Source of the DNA: Hevea brasiliensis
Lineage: Eukaryota > Streptophyta > Magnoliopsida > Malpighiales > Euphorbiaceae
NCBI RefSeq assembly: GCF_030052815.1
Contig: NC_079510.1
Coordinates: 47,954,725 to 48,018,724 of the forward strand
Direction: 5' to 3'
Length of the DNA: 64,000 bases
The position numbers and the translations under genes were made by a program. Of this stretch, positions 11,773 to 24,612 are shown in pieces. Below the pieces are notes generated by a model that saw only the letters and a list, made by a program, of their open reading frames with translations, had not been told where the DNA came from and did not search any database. Each line of letters begins with the position of its first letter. The stretch's first letter is position 1.

Positions 11773-12533
11773 GGAATAAGGTTCAATTTGCCTCCTGTAT
11801 TTATTGGAGAGGTTCAATTTAACCCATTTTTAATTTTTGGTCTAATTTAATCCATAAGTTTTTATTTATGCTCAAATTATCTCAATTAACAAAAATATGT
11901 AATTATTTAATTATTTAATTATTTTTTTAAATATTAAAATATTATTTTTATATTGTATAATTAATTAATAAAAATAAAAATATTATTTTTATTATTCAAT
12001 ATTATTAATTAAACTGAAAATATATAAAAAATATTTTTATATTTTTATATTTTCATATAATTAATTAAAATTAAAAATTATTACTATTCTAATTAATAAT
12101 ATTGAATAATAAAAATAATATTTTTATTTAATCAATTATATAATATAAAAAATAATATGTTAATATTAAAAAATAATTAAATATAAATAATTTATTTAAA
12201 TAAATTGTTTGATATATAAACAAATTAATTAATTAATTAATTATATAATATAAAAATAATATTTTAATATTAACAAAAGTATTTTTTAATATTATTTAAA
12301 CAAAATAATTAAATATTTTAAAAATGATATTAAAATATTATTTTTATATTGTATAATTAAAATATTAAATAAATTATTTTTATATTATATTTTAATATTA
12401 AAAAATAATATTTTTATTAATTAGACTAATTTAAATATAAATTAAAATTTATATATTATATTAAATTAAAAATTAAAAATATATTAAATTAAATCTCATC
12501 AATAATTACAGGAGACAAATTAAACTTTATTCC
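11773..12533. mobile_element. 761-bp terminal-inverted-repeat element (MITE-like)
   Basis: The left end GGAATAAGGTTCAATTTG and the right end, read on the minus strand as GGAATAAAGTTTAATTTG, begin inverted repeats of about 80 bases with roughly three-quarters identity. Flanks ATTAAAATTT and ATTAAATTTT are a candidate 10-base target duplication with one mismatch, although such AT-rich flanks could match by chance. Length, terminal repeats and lack of coding capacity fit a non-autonomous DNA transposon, possibly Mutator-like. Confidence 0.6.
11973..12128. repeat. Perfect 38-base inverted repeat inside the TIR element
   Basis: Bases 11973-12010 are the exact reverse complement of 12091-12128, separated by 80 bases. 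The arms are nearly all A/T (AATAAAAATATTATTTTTAT...). They lie inside the larger TIR element and may mark a second nested MITE. Confidence 0.85.
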
Positions 12534-14884
12534 ATTAAATTTTAGACATGTTATCGTTACGTATTTTTAAACTATAAATTGTTATATTGTCTAGCTAGGA
12601 ACAAGTTTCTAAAGGAATGTGACCTGTGGCTTACGTAATAGGCAGCTTAGGTAAAAAGCCATTCAAAGTGGACCTTCACCATTTTGACGCAGCCCACTTG
12701 CGTAACTGTAGCCCACCTTGGTAGCCACCTTTTAAATTGGACGTGGTCTGAGAGCTTCTTTCCTTTTCAAGCTCAAACTTAAACCCTGCTCCTCCGGCTG
12801 ACAGAATCCATGCTATGACATCACCATTGCCCCACCGCCTCCTAACCACTACATGCCATACGGGGCTGTGGTCCTGTTGATGATCTTCTCTTCACCAGAA
12901 AAATCTTCCTAAAGCAACTAGTTATTGGATTTGTTCGCTTCTCTATAATTTAATTAGAGTCCAAATGGTTAATTTCATATCAGATTAATTTTTCGAGTCA
13001 TTCGGATTTTAAGACAAGTACGTTTTGGGATTCCTTAGTAGACAAATGAGTATGCGTAAGTCTCCAAAAACATCACCCTCCCTCCTCCAATGGAATGCAA
13101 AAGCCCCATGTGCACATTATTATCAGGGATGTCCCATTTTAACACCCGTCTTTCTATGTCTCTGGACCAGAGCTGTTTTAATTATCAAAAGCAAAAGTTT
13201 CAAGTCCAAATCTAAACAAGGAAAAAGGAAGAAATTATCAGCCTTTTTTTTTCAATTATTTAGAATATATTTAATTTTTTTATTTTTTATTTTAAAAATT
13301 TATTAAAAAAATTCAATTTTTTTTTAGAATAAATCACTTATAAAAAATAATTCAAATGAATTTTCACATAATCATATTTAATTTTTATTTTTTAATCATA
13401 TTTAATGTTTATTTTTTAAAATTAAAATTAATTAAATTATTTCAACATAAAAAAATAAAAAAATTAATTTAATTAAATTTTTGTAAAATTATAATTTCTA
13501 AATAAAGGAAATATGATAAAATTTAAATCTCTTTTTGATAATTATTGAAATGTTAAATTAGTAATTGAATTACGTATACATGAGTGTTTAAACTGTCAAA
13601 TTCCAACTTAACTTTTATCATAAATGTGAACAACAAATTTAAAAATTATAATTAAACATATACAAAATTAATAGAAATATATATATTGAAACTAGGCCTC
13701 AACCTTGTCTCTGGCCTAAAAAATTATGAGATAGCTTTCTCATACAAGACGATTGACGGCATTATTATTTTTTCTAAGAAGGGAAGGACTGTTTAATAAT
13801 TTTCTCTAAACAAAATTGGATGGTTCAAAATTTTCAAATGGTCCATCAAGTTGTAATTATATTATTATAATTGAACTTCAAGCCTCCTATTTAAAATATA
13901 TATATATATTGGCCATTTATAGCAAGTTGTTTTATTATTATCAAAATAATTGTTATCAATACCTTTTACTTTAAAAAATAAATTATTTAGTTTATATATT
14001 TTATTTTTATCAATATCTAAGTTTTTTTTAGATAATTTAAATGAAATATTTTATTAATTAAATTTTTAATCACAATTTATTTTATTTTAATTATTTAATT
14101 TTAAATTATTAAAATATAATTTCTTAATTTTAATTTTATTTAAAAAATTATATTAAATTTGTAATAATAAGTTTTCAAATTAGAAAGAATAAAATTACCC
14201 TTTTCTTTTTTTTTTTCTTCTTCTCTAATATTATTTGAAAAGGAAAGTCATTTAAACCAGATAAATATTAAATTTATTAGGATGAGCTTTTAAAATGAAA
14301 AATATCGACGTAGTAGACAAATTCTTTTCAATTCCACCTTTTTAACAGTATCACTTTCTCTGAATGAATCAATGAAAGAGGAAAAAACATTTATCTCCTA
14401 GAAGGAAAATATAATTAATAATTATTGTCAATGAAATTATTATATTTTAATCAAATTTATTAATAAAATTATTAATTATATATATTTTATTTATTATTAA
14501 TTGAAATTTTTATCACGTGAAAAAAATAATAATATAATAATAAAATTTAAAATTTAAAATAATATTTTATTAATATAGGACTTTTTTATTAATATTTTTA
14601 TATACAAATAAAAATGAATAATAAATAACAATTTATATATTTATTTTGATTAAATATTAACTTAATGTTAAAATTTTAAAAAAATTAAATAAAATTAAAA
14701 TTAAAATAATTTATTTTACAAATTAAAATTAAATTATTAAAATAAAATAACTATTTAAATTGATAACCGGTGTAATTTATCTTAATTATATAATTTCATT
14801 TCATTTATAATTTTTTAATTTTAATAATAATTTAATATTATAATTTTTTAATTTTAATTTGTATTATAAAAACTATATATTAAA
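12534..14884. other. Intergenic DNA, one GC-richer island
   Basis: A less AT-rich segment at about 12600-13240 stands out. It might be the remnant of a gene or regulatory sequence, but I find no supported coding frame. The rest (13240-14884) is AT-rich with nothing recognisable. Confidence 0.4.
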
Positions 14885-15260
14885 CTACCCTAACGAGTAT
14901 ACCTATATTGACGGTTCACCAACCTCATGGCAGGTAGTGGTGGGACCAAAACCAGGACAGGTCGAGCAATGACGGACCCAGTGGGTCCCAATGCTTTGGC
15001 CGAGAATGTCGCCAGGCCCAGTGCCAGTGCTAAACCGCTTAGGTGGTGGGGTTCACGGGGTGCCCTTTTCATTATTTTGTGTAAGCTTTTTTGAAAAAAG
15101 ACAGAGAGATGATGTATTTATCAAAATCCAAATTTTGGAATGCAGAAGCAGGTGACTCACTGCCTCTCGTCTCTCTCCTCCAGAGAGCGACAGGCAGTCG
15201 CCTTATAAGCCTTATATTGTGACTGAAGCGGCCGTCTTGTGGAGCCCCATCTTTAATTTA
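14885..15260. other. GC-rich island in AT-rich DNA, with a hairpin
   Basis: About 375 bases of much higher GC content flanked by DNA close to 80 percent AT. The minus-strand open frame here lacks any recognisable domain. The stretch 15150-15203 folds into an imperfect stem of about 21 pairs with a short loop (CCTCC) and a four-base bulge in the 5' arm. It could be a fragment of a transposon, promoter or non-coding RNA; identity unknown. Confidence 0.3.
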
Positions 15261-18200
15261 CACGTAGGTTTCAAATTAATTTCTGTGTGCCACAAAATAT
15301 TTTTTTTTACAAATAAAAATAAATAAAAACTCTTAATGAGTTTTTTGGTTTTTATTATTGAATCTTCTTAATTATGTAGTGTACTATACATGTCTTTTAT
15401 TGGATATTCTCATTACCGTTTTTCTATAATTTTTTAAATAATTTTTTATATTGTATCTTATATTTAATTGTGTTTTTTTTATAAGCCTTTCTTATTCTAT
15501 TGATTTTAAAAGCCGTATTTGTCATTAAATTTTAAAGATTGAAATTATTTTTTAAAAGAAAATTATTATTTTAAATATTATTAAAAAAAATATTTTATTA
15601 TTTTAATATTTTTATAATTAAAATAAATTTAATTTAATTTTTAATTATTTTTTAATATTATTTAATTAATATATTTAAAAAAATAATTTTATCAATAATA
15701 ATTTTAATAAGGACATCAAACAGGAGCAAAGGCTACCGCTGACCCTTATTTAGCTGGCAGCAACTTTTTTTTTTCTTGATTTTTTTAATAAAAAAGTTCA
15801 TTTAGATTTATGAAATTTTTAATGGATTTGTTTAGTTTTTTTTTTTTTAATATGGATTTGTTTTTCTTCTTGGTGAGATTTCATAACTTAATAAAATAGC
15901 TATCTGCACAGGATCTTCGATGGACAAATTAATTTTCAAGCAACTGCAGGCCAGATTTTGGTAAAGAAAGAATCTATGATTCAATCTACTCGAATCAAAA
16001 TTAATATTTTAGATGATCAAATTTACTTTTAAAAATAATAAATATAATTTAAAAAATTTATTTTTTTATTTAATATTTTTGTAATTAAATTTAATTTTAA
16101 ATATTTTTTAATACCCTTTAATTAAAATATATATATATATATATATCACAAAATACTTATAATATTTTCATTAATATTTTATTAAATAATTAATAATATA
16201 AAATATATATATATATATATATATATTATTAATTCAACTATAACCAATAACCGATCAAATATTTTTGATTTTGATTAATTTTAATTATCTCTCAATTTCA
16301 GTTTGGTTCAGTTAATAATTTTAGAGTCGGTTAATAATTAAGTTAGTTGAGAATTCAGTTCAGATCGGTTTAGTTAACCGAATATTCACCATTAGTTTCG
16401 GGTACTTAAAAAGAAATAAATCAATAAAAATTATATTTTTAATTAAAAAAATCATTTCTAAAGAAAATAATTTTTTTAAGTAGAGAGTTTTTTTTAATTT
16501 CTAAATTTTAATAATTTTATTAAAATATAAAAAATATTTACACATATATAACATAAATATATATAATTAATTTAATATTATAATTAAATAATAAAAAATA
16601 TTTTTATATAAAAATTACTTTTTACTAAATAAATAAAATCTTAATATTAATATTTCATCATGATCCTTTCATTGTTGCTAATAATTATAATATTTCTGCT
16701 CGCTCATTTAGCCATGCAGAATCATTGCTAAACAATAACAATATAACGAAAAAAGGAAAACCGATTATTTAGAAAAAATTCTCCGAATTTCTAAGATTAT
16801 TTCTGCGATTAGAATAATAATAATTTTTTTTTAAAGTTATAAATATTAGAAAAAATTAAGAATAAAGTACGTATACTCACTATCTCAAAATAATTTTAAA
16901 TTTTTATCATTCTTTTTCATCATCACTTACTTAAGCATCGATGAGTTATAAGGTCATTAACCTCAAATTTTCTTATTTATAAATTACGTAGCATTAGAAT
17001 TAGGACCTTGAAACTCGCGGGAGAATTAATTACCTGTGGTCGATTATTTTTGCTTCTATTATACCCTTGTCATCTTAATTATAATGGGATTATAAAATTG
17101 TTAATGGATTTGATGGGTTACCCAGGGTGGTCAATAGAAACCGCATAATCGAATTGTTCACTAGAAATTATAAAAATTAATCTGAAAATCAGTTAATTTC
17201 AGTCTGATTTATAATATAAGTTAAATTTAATTCATTAGTTAGAAAAACAGTTAATCGTTGATCAAATTGATAAAGACTGAAGAAAATGGATGGTTAACCA
17301 ATGTCAAAGGTTAAGTTCAAAAAATTGCCTCATGAGCCGATTAAGTGAACCGTGTTAACCTATATTGGCTTCAGCTTCGTTAAGTAGCTAATGAGAGTAG
17401 GGTGTAATTTATATTAATAAAAAAAAGTATAATTTATATTAATTATTATGTAAAACTCATTTAATGATAAATTTACTAAATTATAATAATATCATTAATT
17501 AAATTATAATGACTATAACTTATATCATATATAATTAAATAATTTAATTATACTTTAATAATTTTACAATTAAAAATAAATTTAAAAATCAAGTAAGCAA
17601 ACAAATTAAGTTGAGCTTATATCAAATTAAATCTTGAGCAATTTATAAATGCCTCAACTTATTTACACCCTTAAAAGAGAGCTAGTGTCAAATAATAATA
17701 AATAAATTAATTAATTGAATCAAATAAATGAGTAATATTTGTTAAATTTATTAATCATGCTTAGCATGACATTAAACATGGTGTTATCAATGGTCATGTC
17801 ATATCATATTTAAAAGCTGCCTTTGTAGCTTATGTTAATGTCAAGTTATATGTCTTTATGCTAAGTGTTGTTACAGTTTAATGTAACTTAATGGACCGAG
17901 TAACAATTGATAGTTGTATAATAAGAGGTAATTATTTTTTTTTATTATAAATGATAATTATTTATAATAAATAGTTAGAGAAACTCAAACTTAAAATCTC
18001 TCTCCCCCCCACTTCTTAAGCAAGACTTGATTAACTTCTATTTTTTTTTTTAAGTTAAACAATCTATTGTTCTTATTATTTTAATTAAGTGCCTTCATCT
18101 GTTTCTGTTGATGTCTCAATTTACACATCTTACATTTAATGCTTATAAATTGCAAATTTTTGCAGTTTCATATTTAATTAATGGATTTCCTAACTTAACA

Positions 18201-18874
18201 TCCGCATAAGCCCAATGCAATTGTCGTTTATTAACTAAAAAATGGAAGCTGAAAGCCTGAAACTTTAAATAGAAATTAAAAAGGAGAAATTTTAAAAATT
18301 ATTATTAAAACAATGTTTTTTTTTTAAATCTCTTATCTCACATCACATGCTTTTTAATTTTGTGACTTTTTATAATCTCTTGAAATTTTTAATGTTAATT
18401 GTGTTTTAAAATTGAATTTGTGTTTTTAATGTAGTATCAAAATCTAATCCCTTTCCAACCATTTAATTTTGGATTTTAGAATTAAATTTAAGTTTTTAGT
18501 AAAAATAATTTAATAGTATTAAAATTATATTTAAAAAGATAAATTTCAAATTTTAATCACGCTCTAAATTAAATAAATAAAAATTAAAATAATTTTAAAA
18601 TTAATTTTCATGTGCAAATTCACAACACATGATCAGTAAGCCCGTGACAATTGCAGACCAAAGGAAAGCAATACAAATGTAGAATTTCAACGCCAATGCC
18701 TTCCACGTTGCTCTGCTTCAATAATCCGTCCAAGATTTTTCATCTCATGTCAGTCAGATAATTAAAATTAATAAATTATATATACACAAAAAAAAAAAAA
18801 AACAGTGCTCTTCTTTCACGCAGCCATGTGAACCCACCTTTTGCAGAGTCCCCACACCTCGACTCACCTGCCTG
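15261..18874. other. AT-rich intergenic DNA, upstream of the TBL gene
   Basis: No gene seen. (TA)n tracts lie at about 16127-16146 and 16204-16226. Nearer the TBL gene, 18600-18870 becomes less AT-rich and probably holds its proximal promoter. Confidence 0.5.
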
Positions 18875-18882
18875 TATATAAA
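18875..18882 (+). promoter_or_regulatory. TATA box of the TBL gene
   Basis: TATATAAA lies 48 bases upstream of the ATG at 18923, implying a very short 5' UTR. Confidence 0.6.
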
Positions 18883-18922
18883 CCCAACTCCTGTGAACAT
18901 TCAACTAGACTCAAAATCCAAG

Positions 18923-21497
18923 ATGGGTCTTAGGTGCCATTTCTTGGTTTCTTTTATTTTTCGAGTTATACTTGTGATTCTCTTTCTCTTGGAGGAAGCA
19001 AAAGCACAGCAACACTTCTACAATGTGAGCAGATTGAGAGGGAGAAAGCAAGTGAGTGGTTGCAATTTGTTTCAAGGAAGATGGGTCATTGATGCTTCTT
19101 ATCCTCTTTATGATTCTTCAGGTTGTCCCTTCATAGACGCTGAGTTTGATTGCCAAAAATATGGCAGACCTGATACTCAGTATCTCAAGTACTCTTGGCA
19201 ACCTGAATCTTGCAACTTACCCAGGTATTCTACCTTCACTTCACTATTTTTCTATGGGAAAAAATAAAATATATATATATATATATTTATATTGATATTT
19301 ATATTTAACCCATCATTTATTTTTATTTCTTTTGATAAATAAAACCCAGCTAACATTTATCTATAATAGGACTCTTTCTCTATCAATTAATAAAAGAAAG
19401 AAATAAACTTTCTTGGTTGGTGGTTTCTTTTATTGTTATTATTACACAGGTTCAATGGTGTAGATTTTTTGAGGAGGTGGAGAGGGAAGAAGATAATGTT
19501 TGTGGGTGACTCACTGAGTCTGAACATGTGGGAATCATTGTCCTGCATGATTCATGCGTCGGTGCCCAATGCCAAGGCCACCTCTGTGAAGCAAGATTCA
19601 CTTCATTCTGTGACCTTTGAGGTGAGTTTATCTTTTTTGCCTTTTTATTTTTCTTTTTGTTAATTTCCAAAAAGAAAAAAAAAAACAAAATTCAATTTTC
19701 AAACAGTGCACGTCTCTATCTTTTTGCAACTTTGTCCTTTTTTTTTTTTTTAATTTTTATTAAACAATATTTTATGGTTCAAATTCAATTATTCATCTGT
19801 TGTGCTTTTGAGAAAAAGGTATAATATCTCAATTTCTTCAGGCCTTCTTACGCCGCTTTTTATCTAATTTTAATGATAGCAATGAAGAGTAAAAGAAGAT
19901 TCCGGTTTGTAGCTCACCCATAATTAAAAAGCAGTGAAAACAAGCTCAGGGAATTTAATACTGAATCTCCTTTATTTAATTTATTAATTATATTTAATTT
20001 ATGAATAAAAAAAATGGATAAAATTCAGTTATTAAATTTTTAATTAAAATTAAATAAAAAAAATAAGAAGAAAGGGAGAAAATTGTAAAATTATTATTAT
20101 TAATAAATTTTAAGAAAAATAATGATTAGGTGACAACTAAATCTTAATAGAGAAAAAGAGGCAACCACCCATGGCCAATTTGCAATTGACAACTGTGGTG
20201 AGCAGCATGCCAGCCTGTAATTTTGGATATGAGACCTTTTTATAGTTATTAATTCCTCTCTTTTTAAAATTTTTATCTCTCCAATCACATTATCACCTTT
20301 GGAATTAGGACAGCGTGCTCAATCCTCTACTCAGCTCTTAGCTCAAATATTTTTTTTTTATTCATTCTAATTTTTATTATTATTATATATAAAAATTAAA
20401 TAAATTCAACCGAATTTAAATAGTGTTTTCTTTATTCTAATTAGAATTTAAATTTTATAAATTTAAACATAACTGTAGTAATGTTGAATAATATTAATTT
20501 AATTTAAAGTAATTTAAATAAAAAAAATCAATATAAATGAAGCACTCAATACTTGATTTACAGGGGCTTAATTAACTGTGGTGGTGCAGGACTATGGAGT
20601 AACTCTGTTCGTGTACAGAACACCATACTTGGTTGACATAGTTCGAGAAAGTGTTGGGAGAGTACTAAAGCTGAACTCCATTGAAGCTGGTAAAGCATGG
20701 AAAGGGATGGATTTGCTCATCTTCAACTCCTGGCATTGGTGGACTCATACCGGAAAATCTCAACCGTATCTTCTAATCTCACTCTCTCATGTCTATTTTC
20801 GTGAACTCACTAACACTTGCCATTGCTTCTAATCCTATGTGAATTTGAACTTTATTTATTTATTTGGAAACGACTGAAATTTGAACTCGAAACCTCACAA
20901 GTCTACAGACGTGGTTAGTTTGCATTTGAAGTGTTATTGCTTATAATGGTTGTGCAATGCAGATGGGACTATGTGAGTGACGGATCAGCAATGTACAAGG
21001 ACATGAACCGGTTAGATGCATTTTATAGAGGGATGTCAACATGGGCAAGATGGGTTGATCTTAATGTTGATACTTCCAAAACCAAAGTCTTCTTCCAAGG
21101 GATTTCTCCCACCCATTATGAGTAAGTGAAGGACTAAGAGCTATTGCAATGTTACACAGATTATCTACATATTGTGTGGAGCTAATTTGTATTCTACAAA
21201 ACCAGGGGCAGGGAATGGAAGCAACCAAAGAATAACTGTAATGGACAAGCAGAGCCACTCTCAGGTTCTACTTATCCAGGTGGCGCTCCTCCAGCTGTTG
21301 CAGTAGTGAAAAAGGTGTTAAGTACAATTAAGAATCCTGTTTATCTGCTAGACATAACAACACTCTCACAATTAAGAAAAGATGCCCACCCTTCCACTTA
21401 TGGCGGTGATGGCTCTGGCACAGACTGCAGCCATTGGTGCCTTCCTGGATTGCCTGATACTTGGAATCAACTCCTATATGCAGCTCTCATCATGTGA
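18923..21497 (+). CDS. TBL: Trichome birefringence-like protein (PMR5N + PC-esterase), TBL38-type
   Basis: Five exons: 18923-19224, 19450-19621, 20590-20765, 20963-21121 and 21206-21497. All introns are GT-AG and the phases join cleanly into 366 residues. Residues 7-24 are a signal anchor or signal peptide. The PMR5 N-terminal domain ([11 protein letters not shown]..., C-rich) covers about residues 45-100. The PC-esterase/TBL domain has its GDS motif at residues 120-122 (FVGDSLSLN) and the DxxH motif at 343-346 (DCSHWCLPG). These supply the Ser, Asp and His of the O-acetyltransferase site. The family acetylates cell-wall xylan, mannan or pectin in the Golgi. The short N-terminus and overall sequence recall TBL38 and relatives; the substrate cannot be read from sequence. 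The ATG was chosen because the only frame upstream starts with GTG. Confidence 0.93.
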
Positions 21498-22015
21498 AAT
21501 GAAGGTCATGATTGAAAAATCAGTTTATTCTTTATCTTTCCATACCATTGTTAATATATATGGAGGTGTAGAAATTTCAGACTTTAGTCCTGTAGGTTGA
21601 TAATAAGGGGGCACAAATCAATTGCAAAGTGATTGATTTTCTTCGTCATAATAATTGCTCTGAAGTGATGAACAGATCAACAGATAGGTGGGAATGGGAA
21701 TCAGATGGCTTCTTGTGATGATGCCAGGAAAGTAAATACTCAGTGGGGACTAAACTTAAACTTAGGTTTATTCAATTATCATTGTATTTGTATTGATATT
21801 TGATTAAACTTGACTGCAATTGTAATACTATCACATTCCAGTTCAATGCATATTTCGCAGGTATTTTGGTTCTTAAAAGCCTTTCCCGTTGTCAGTTGTA
21901 ACGTTAGGCAAAAGAGTTGTTGAACTTGAATCCTTATTTCTCCCAATATTTGAAATGGTTTCTACTGTAAAACATACAAGCTCTATGACTCTGACCTGAG
22001 AAATGAATGATTTCA
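21498..22015 (+). other. Probable 3' UTR of the TBL gene and short intergenic DNA
   Basis: No gene. The 3' UTR probably ends somewhere before about 22000, where a LINE-like remnant with an oligo(A) end on the other strand begins. Confidence 0.4.
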
Positions 22016-22340
22016 TTTTTCTTTTTTCGAAAGGTAGTTCATTGATCAGAAACAGATTACAGGCCCAGGCTTGCTAAAAGACAATTTGGGCCATAGGCCT
22101 CCTATGTCAGTCAAGGAACTTAAGGCAAGCCCATGGCCAGATCAATCAGTACACCACAGAACCGTTTCAGCGCCACCGGACTTCCTTGAGCCAGAGCCGG
22201 AATGGCGGCTGGGAGAAGAACAAAGAAGGCGTCCTTGGCTAATAACAAGCTTGCATGCTTAACTAGAACCACTGAAGCTCAACCCAGCCGGACAATAGAC
22301 CTCAAGAAACCAAAACACATAGCTATGGAGACCTCCAGAG

Positions 22341-22767
22341 TGTCACGGGTGTCTCACATAGGTAGATATTGTCCGCTTTGGGCCTCGGCCCGCACGGTTT
22401 TGTTCTTGGGCCGAGCCTCTACCCAACCCAAAACGCGTCTACTCAAGCAAGGCCACCCCCTTCATATTAGCCCAGAAACTCCCCCATCCGATCCTGCAAC
22501 GACCTCGTTGCAGTCCGGCCACCCTGCCTACACCTCTGTGCGCTTGGCGTGAATCGACTAAGATGGGTCGGCTCTGATACCAAATGTCACGGGTGTCTCA
22601 CATGGGTAGATATTGTCCGCTTTGGGCCTCGACCTGCACGGTTTTGTTCCTGGGTCGAGCCTCTGTCCAACTCAAAACGCGTCTACTCAAGCAAGGCCAC
22701 CCCCTTCATATTAGCCCATAAACTCCCCCATACTTGGCCGATGTGGGATTGAGTCACCTCTGTGACA
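22341..22767 (-). mobile_element. Complete TRIM (terminal-repeat retrotransposon in miniature)
   Basis: Two direct repeats (22341 to about 22540-22544, and 22585-22767) read on the minus strand as LTRs starting TGTCACAGAGG and ending ACCCGTGACA. Only about 44 bases separate them. Directly next to the minus-strand 5' LTR lies TGGTATCAGAGC (22571-22582), the initiator-methionine tRNA primer-binding site. The element is flanked by a perfect 5-base target duplication, CAGAG (22336-22340 and 22768-22772). It has no coding capacity. The two LTRs differ by point changes and by an indel carrying the palindrome TGCAACGACCTCGTTGCA (22495-22512). Confidence 0.9.
22571..22582 (-). promoter_or_regulatory. 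Primer-binding site of the TRIM
   Basis: The minus strand reads TGGTATCAGAGC, complementary to the 3' end of initiator tRNA-Met, two bases from the LTR end. Confidence 0.85.
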
Positions 22768-23190
22768 CAGAGGGGGCGGTATGCAGAGCCCACCGGTCTC
22801 TTTTAGCCTTAAGGGTTGGCCACTGTAGGAGAGGTTGGCTCAAAGACCCCATAGTCATCCACCAAACACAGATGAAGGACCCGTCAACAGAGCCTAGCGG
22901 GACTGCGGCCATCACACCATAGCATAAATCTCAACAAGCTCTCCTCTGGAAGCAAAAGCAAGGCACATCGAGGAGAAACTCTCACCGAGAAGCATTGGAT
23001 TTCGCAACAAAAACACTCAAAAACTTTATTCACAATCCTACCTGGAGTGAGGTGGAAGAAACCCACTTCCCAGGCGAGGAAAGAAGACCTCCTGCCCGGA
23101 TGGGACAGGGAATGGCAAGATGAGGCTGAACCTCAGAAGAAGACGGACTAAATTTGATAGAAAACTCTCTCTCTAAAGCTAGAGAGAGAG

Positions 23191-24612
23191 GTCGAGCCTC
23201 AGAAGTTAATGAGTTGTCAGTTTGATTTCAAATTTTCAATCAACATAATGACACTGTAGGAAAGAAAGCACAAGCAGCTTCTGAAAACAACTGTACAACA
23301 AACAGAGGCGTTAGAACATTGCCAGGGTTGATGCTGAAAGTGCTACTTTCATTTGCGCCATTGCTATTTTACAAATATATTTAAAAGTTCCATAGAAACC
23401 AATGCAAGAAGGCAAGTAGGGAAGCCTAAAGGTCCAAAGGTTTTGTACATTCCAAACAAAGATAACAAGAATGTTCATTGTAATAGAAATAAGGTAAGGT
23501 GTGGAGATATTAGTGTCTAGCGACACCGTAAACTTCATGCTCCCAAAAAGCTACAGGAGGTGAAGATAGCACCTTTTTCAATACATAAAACTTCATTATC
23601 ATTTCAGCCAAAAGCACCGGTTCTGCTATCTGCACAGATCTGAAGAAGCACCATTGGTCATGGTTTCGCAAAGGTGTACTGTAATCAATTAAATCATTAA
23701 TCTGAAGAGAGGTAAATCTGGCTTTGAGAATTTCTTGTGGTACTCGTACTGTATATAATGATGTGAAATACAGCACTCAATAGAAACCAAAACAGACCTA
23801 CATGTAATCAACCACAACTCAGTAGCATTCTGTATCAACTATGCTAAGATTTATTACATATTCCCAAAAAAAATCAACCAATACAATATCTGTATGCTTC
23901 CCCTCTAATTTCAAACAGTTTTCCAAATTCCTGCTGTGCCCTACTGCCAAAAGCGTGTCTTAGTGCTCTTATTTCTTTTCATAATTGAGTTGGGATACAG
24001 AAAGCGTGCAAAAATCAAGAGAAAACTAAATAGTACCATCTATTAAAATTGAAAGCGCTAATGAATTAAATCAAAGTCATGAGCCAATAATAAGAACTGA
24101 AACTAATCTCACCAAGCTAAAACAGAAAAGGGGTGGTAACAACACTAGTAGCCAACATATACTGCAGCATTCACTATGTAACAATCTTCATTCTTATCTC
24201 CCATTTCCTCAACACACACACACACACACCGCTTGAGCATATTAGTCCACGATCCACAACTTCAACATTTAGAATCTTTCCACTGCATGTTGAAGGAGCG
24301 AAAAGCAATATTTGTAAAGTTTATGCAGGTTGAGCCCCAAAATAAGAAGAATAATAACAATGAACATCACAAAATAGTGAGGAATTGTGTTTCAAACATT
24401 GTAGATACTCCTCACTGCATATTGACTCTTCCTTTAAACAGCTAAAATGGTTAACTTAATTTGTTATCACAATATCTACAAGGCTACAAGCTAGAACATT
24501 TTTTATCCTGAAAAATAAATGAATGCCATTCCAGAGAGAGGAAAACAAGAACAATGCTAAAAACCATGAGACAATAACACAAATTTATCCATCCAATTAG
24601 GTTTGATACTTA
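23191..24612. other. Intergenic DNA, downstream of the Lin0512 gene
   Basis: No gene seen. The part next to 24612 is presumably the 3' UTR of the minus-strand gene. An (AC)n microsatellite of nine units lies at 24212-24229. Confidence 0.45.

Larger units (their letters stand above)
22016..23190 (-). mobile_element. Short LINE-like retroposon remnant (minus strand)
   Basis: Read on the minus strand, the 3' end is CTGATCAATGAACTACCTTT followed by an A-rich tail (22016-22032), as at many plant LINE 3' ends. The 5' end carries CTCTCTCTCTA-loop-TAGAGAGAGAG (a perfect 11-bp hairpin at 23164-23190). No reverse transcriptase or endonuclease frame is present, so this is an internally deleted, non-autonomous copy of about 750 bases apart from the TRIM inserted in it. 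I found no clear target-site duplication. Confidence 0.5.

Noticed and set aside
14890..15072. Minus-strand 60-residue frame in the GC island
   Set aside because: Short, no domain, no splice or promoter context.
22347..22770. Cassandra-type TRIM carrying 5S rRNA
   Set aside because: The LTR has no 5S-like sequence or 5S internal promoter, so it is another TRIM family.
22884..23066. Minus-strand frame in the LINE-like remnant
   Set aside because: No reverse transcriptase, endonuclease or gag similarity; probably leader sequence.
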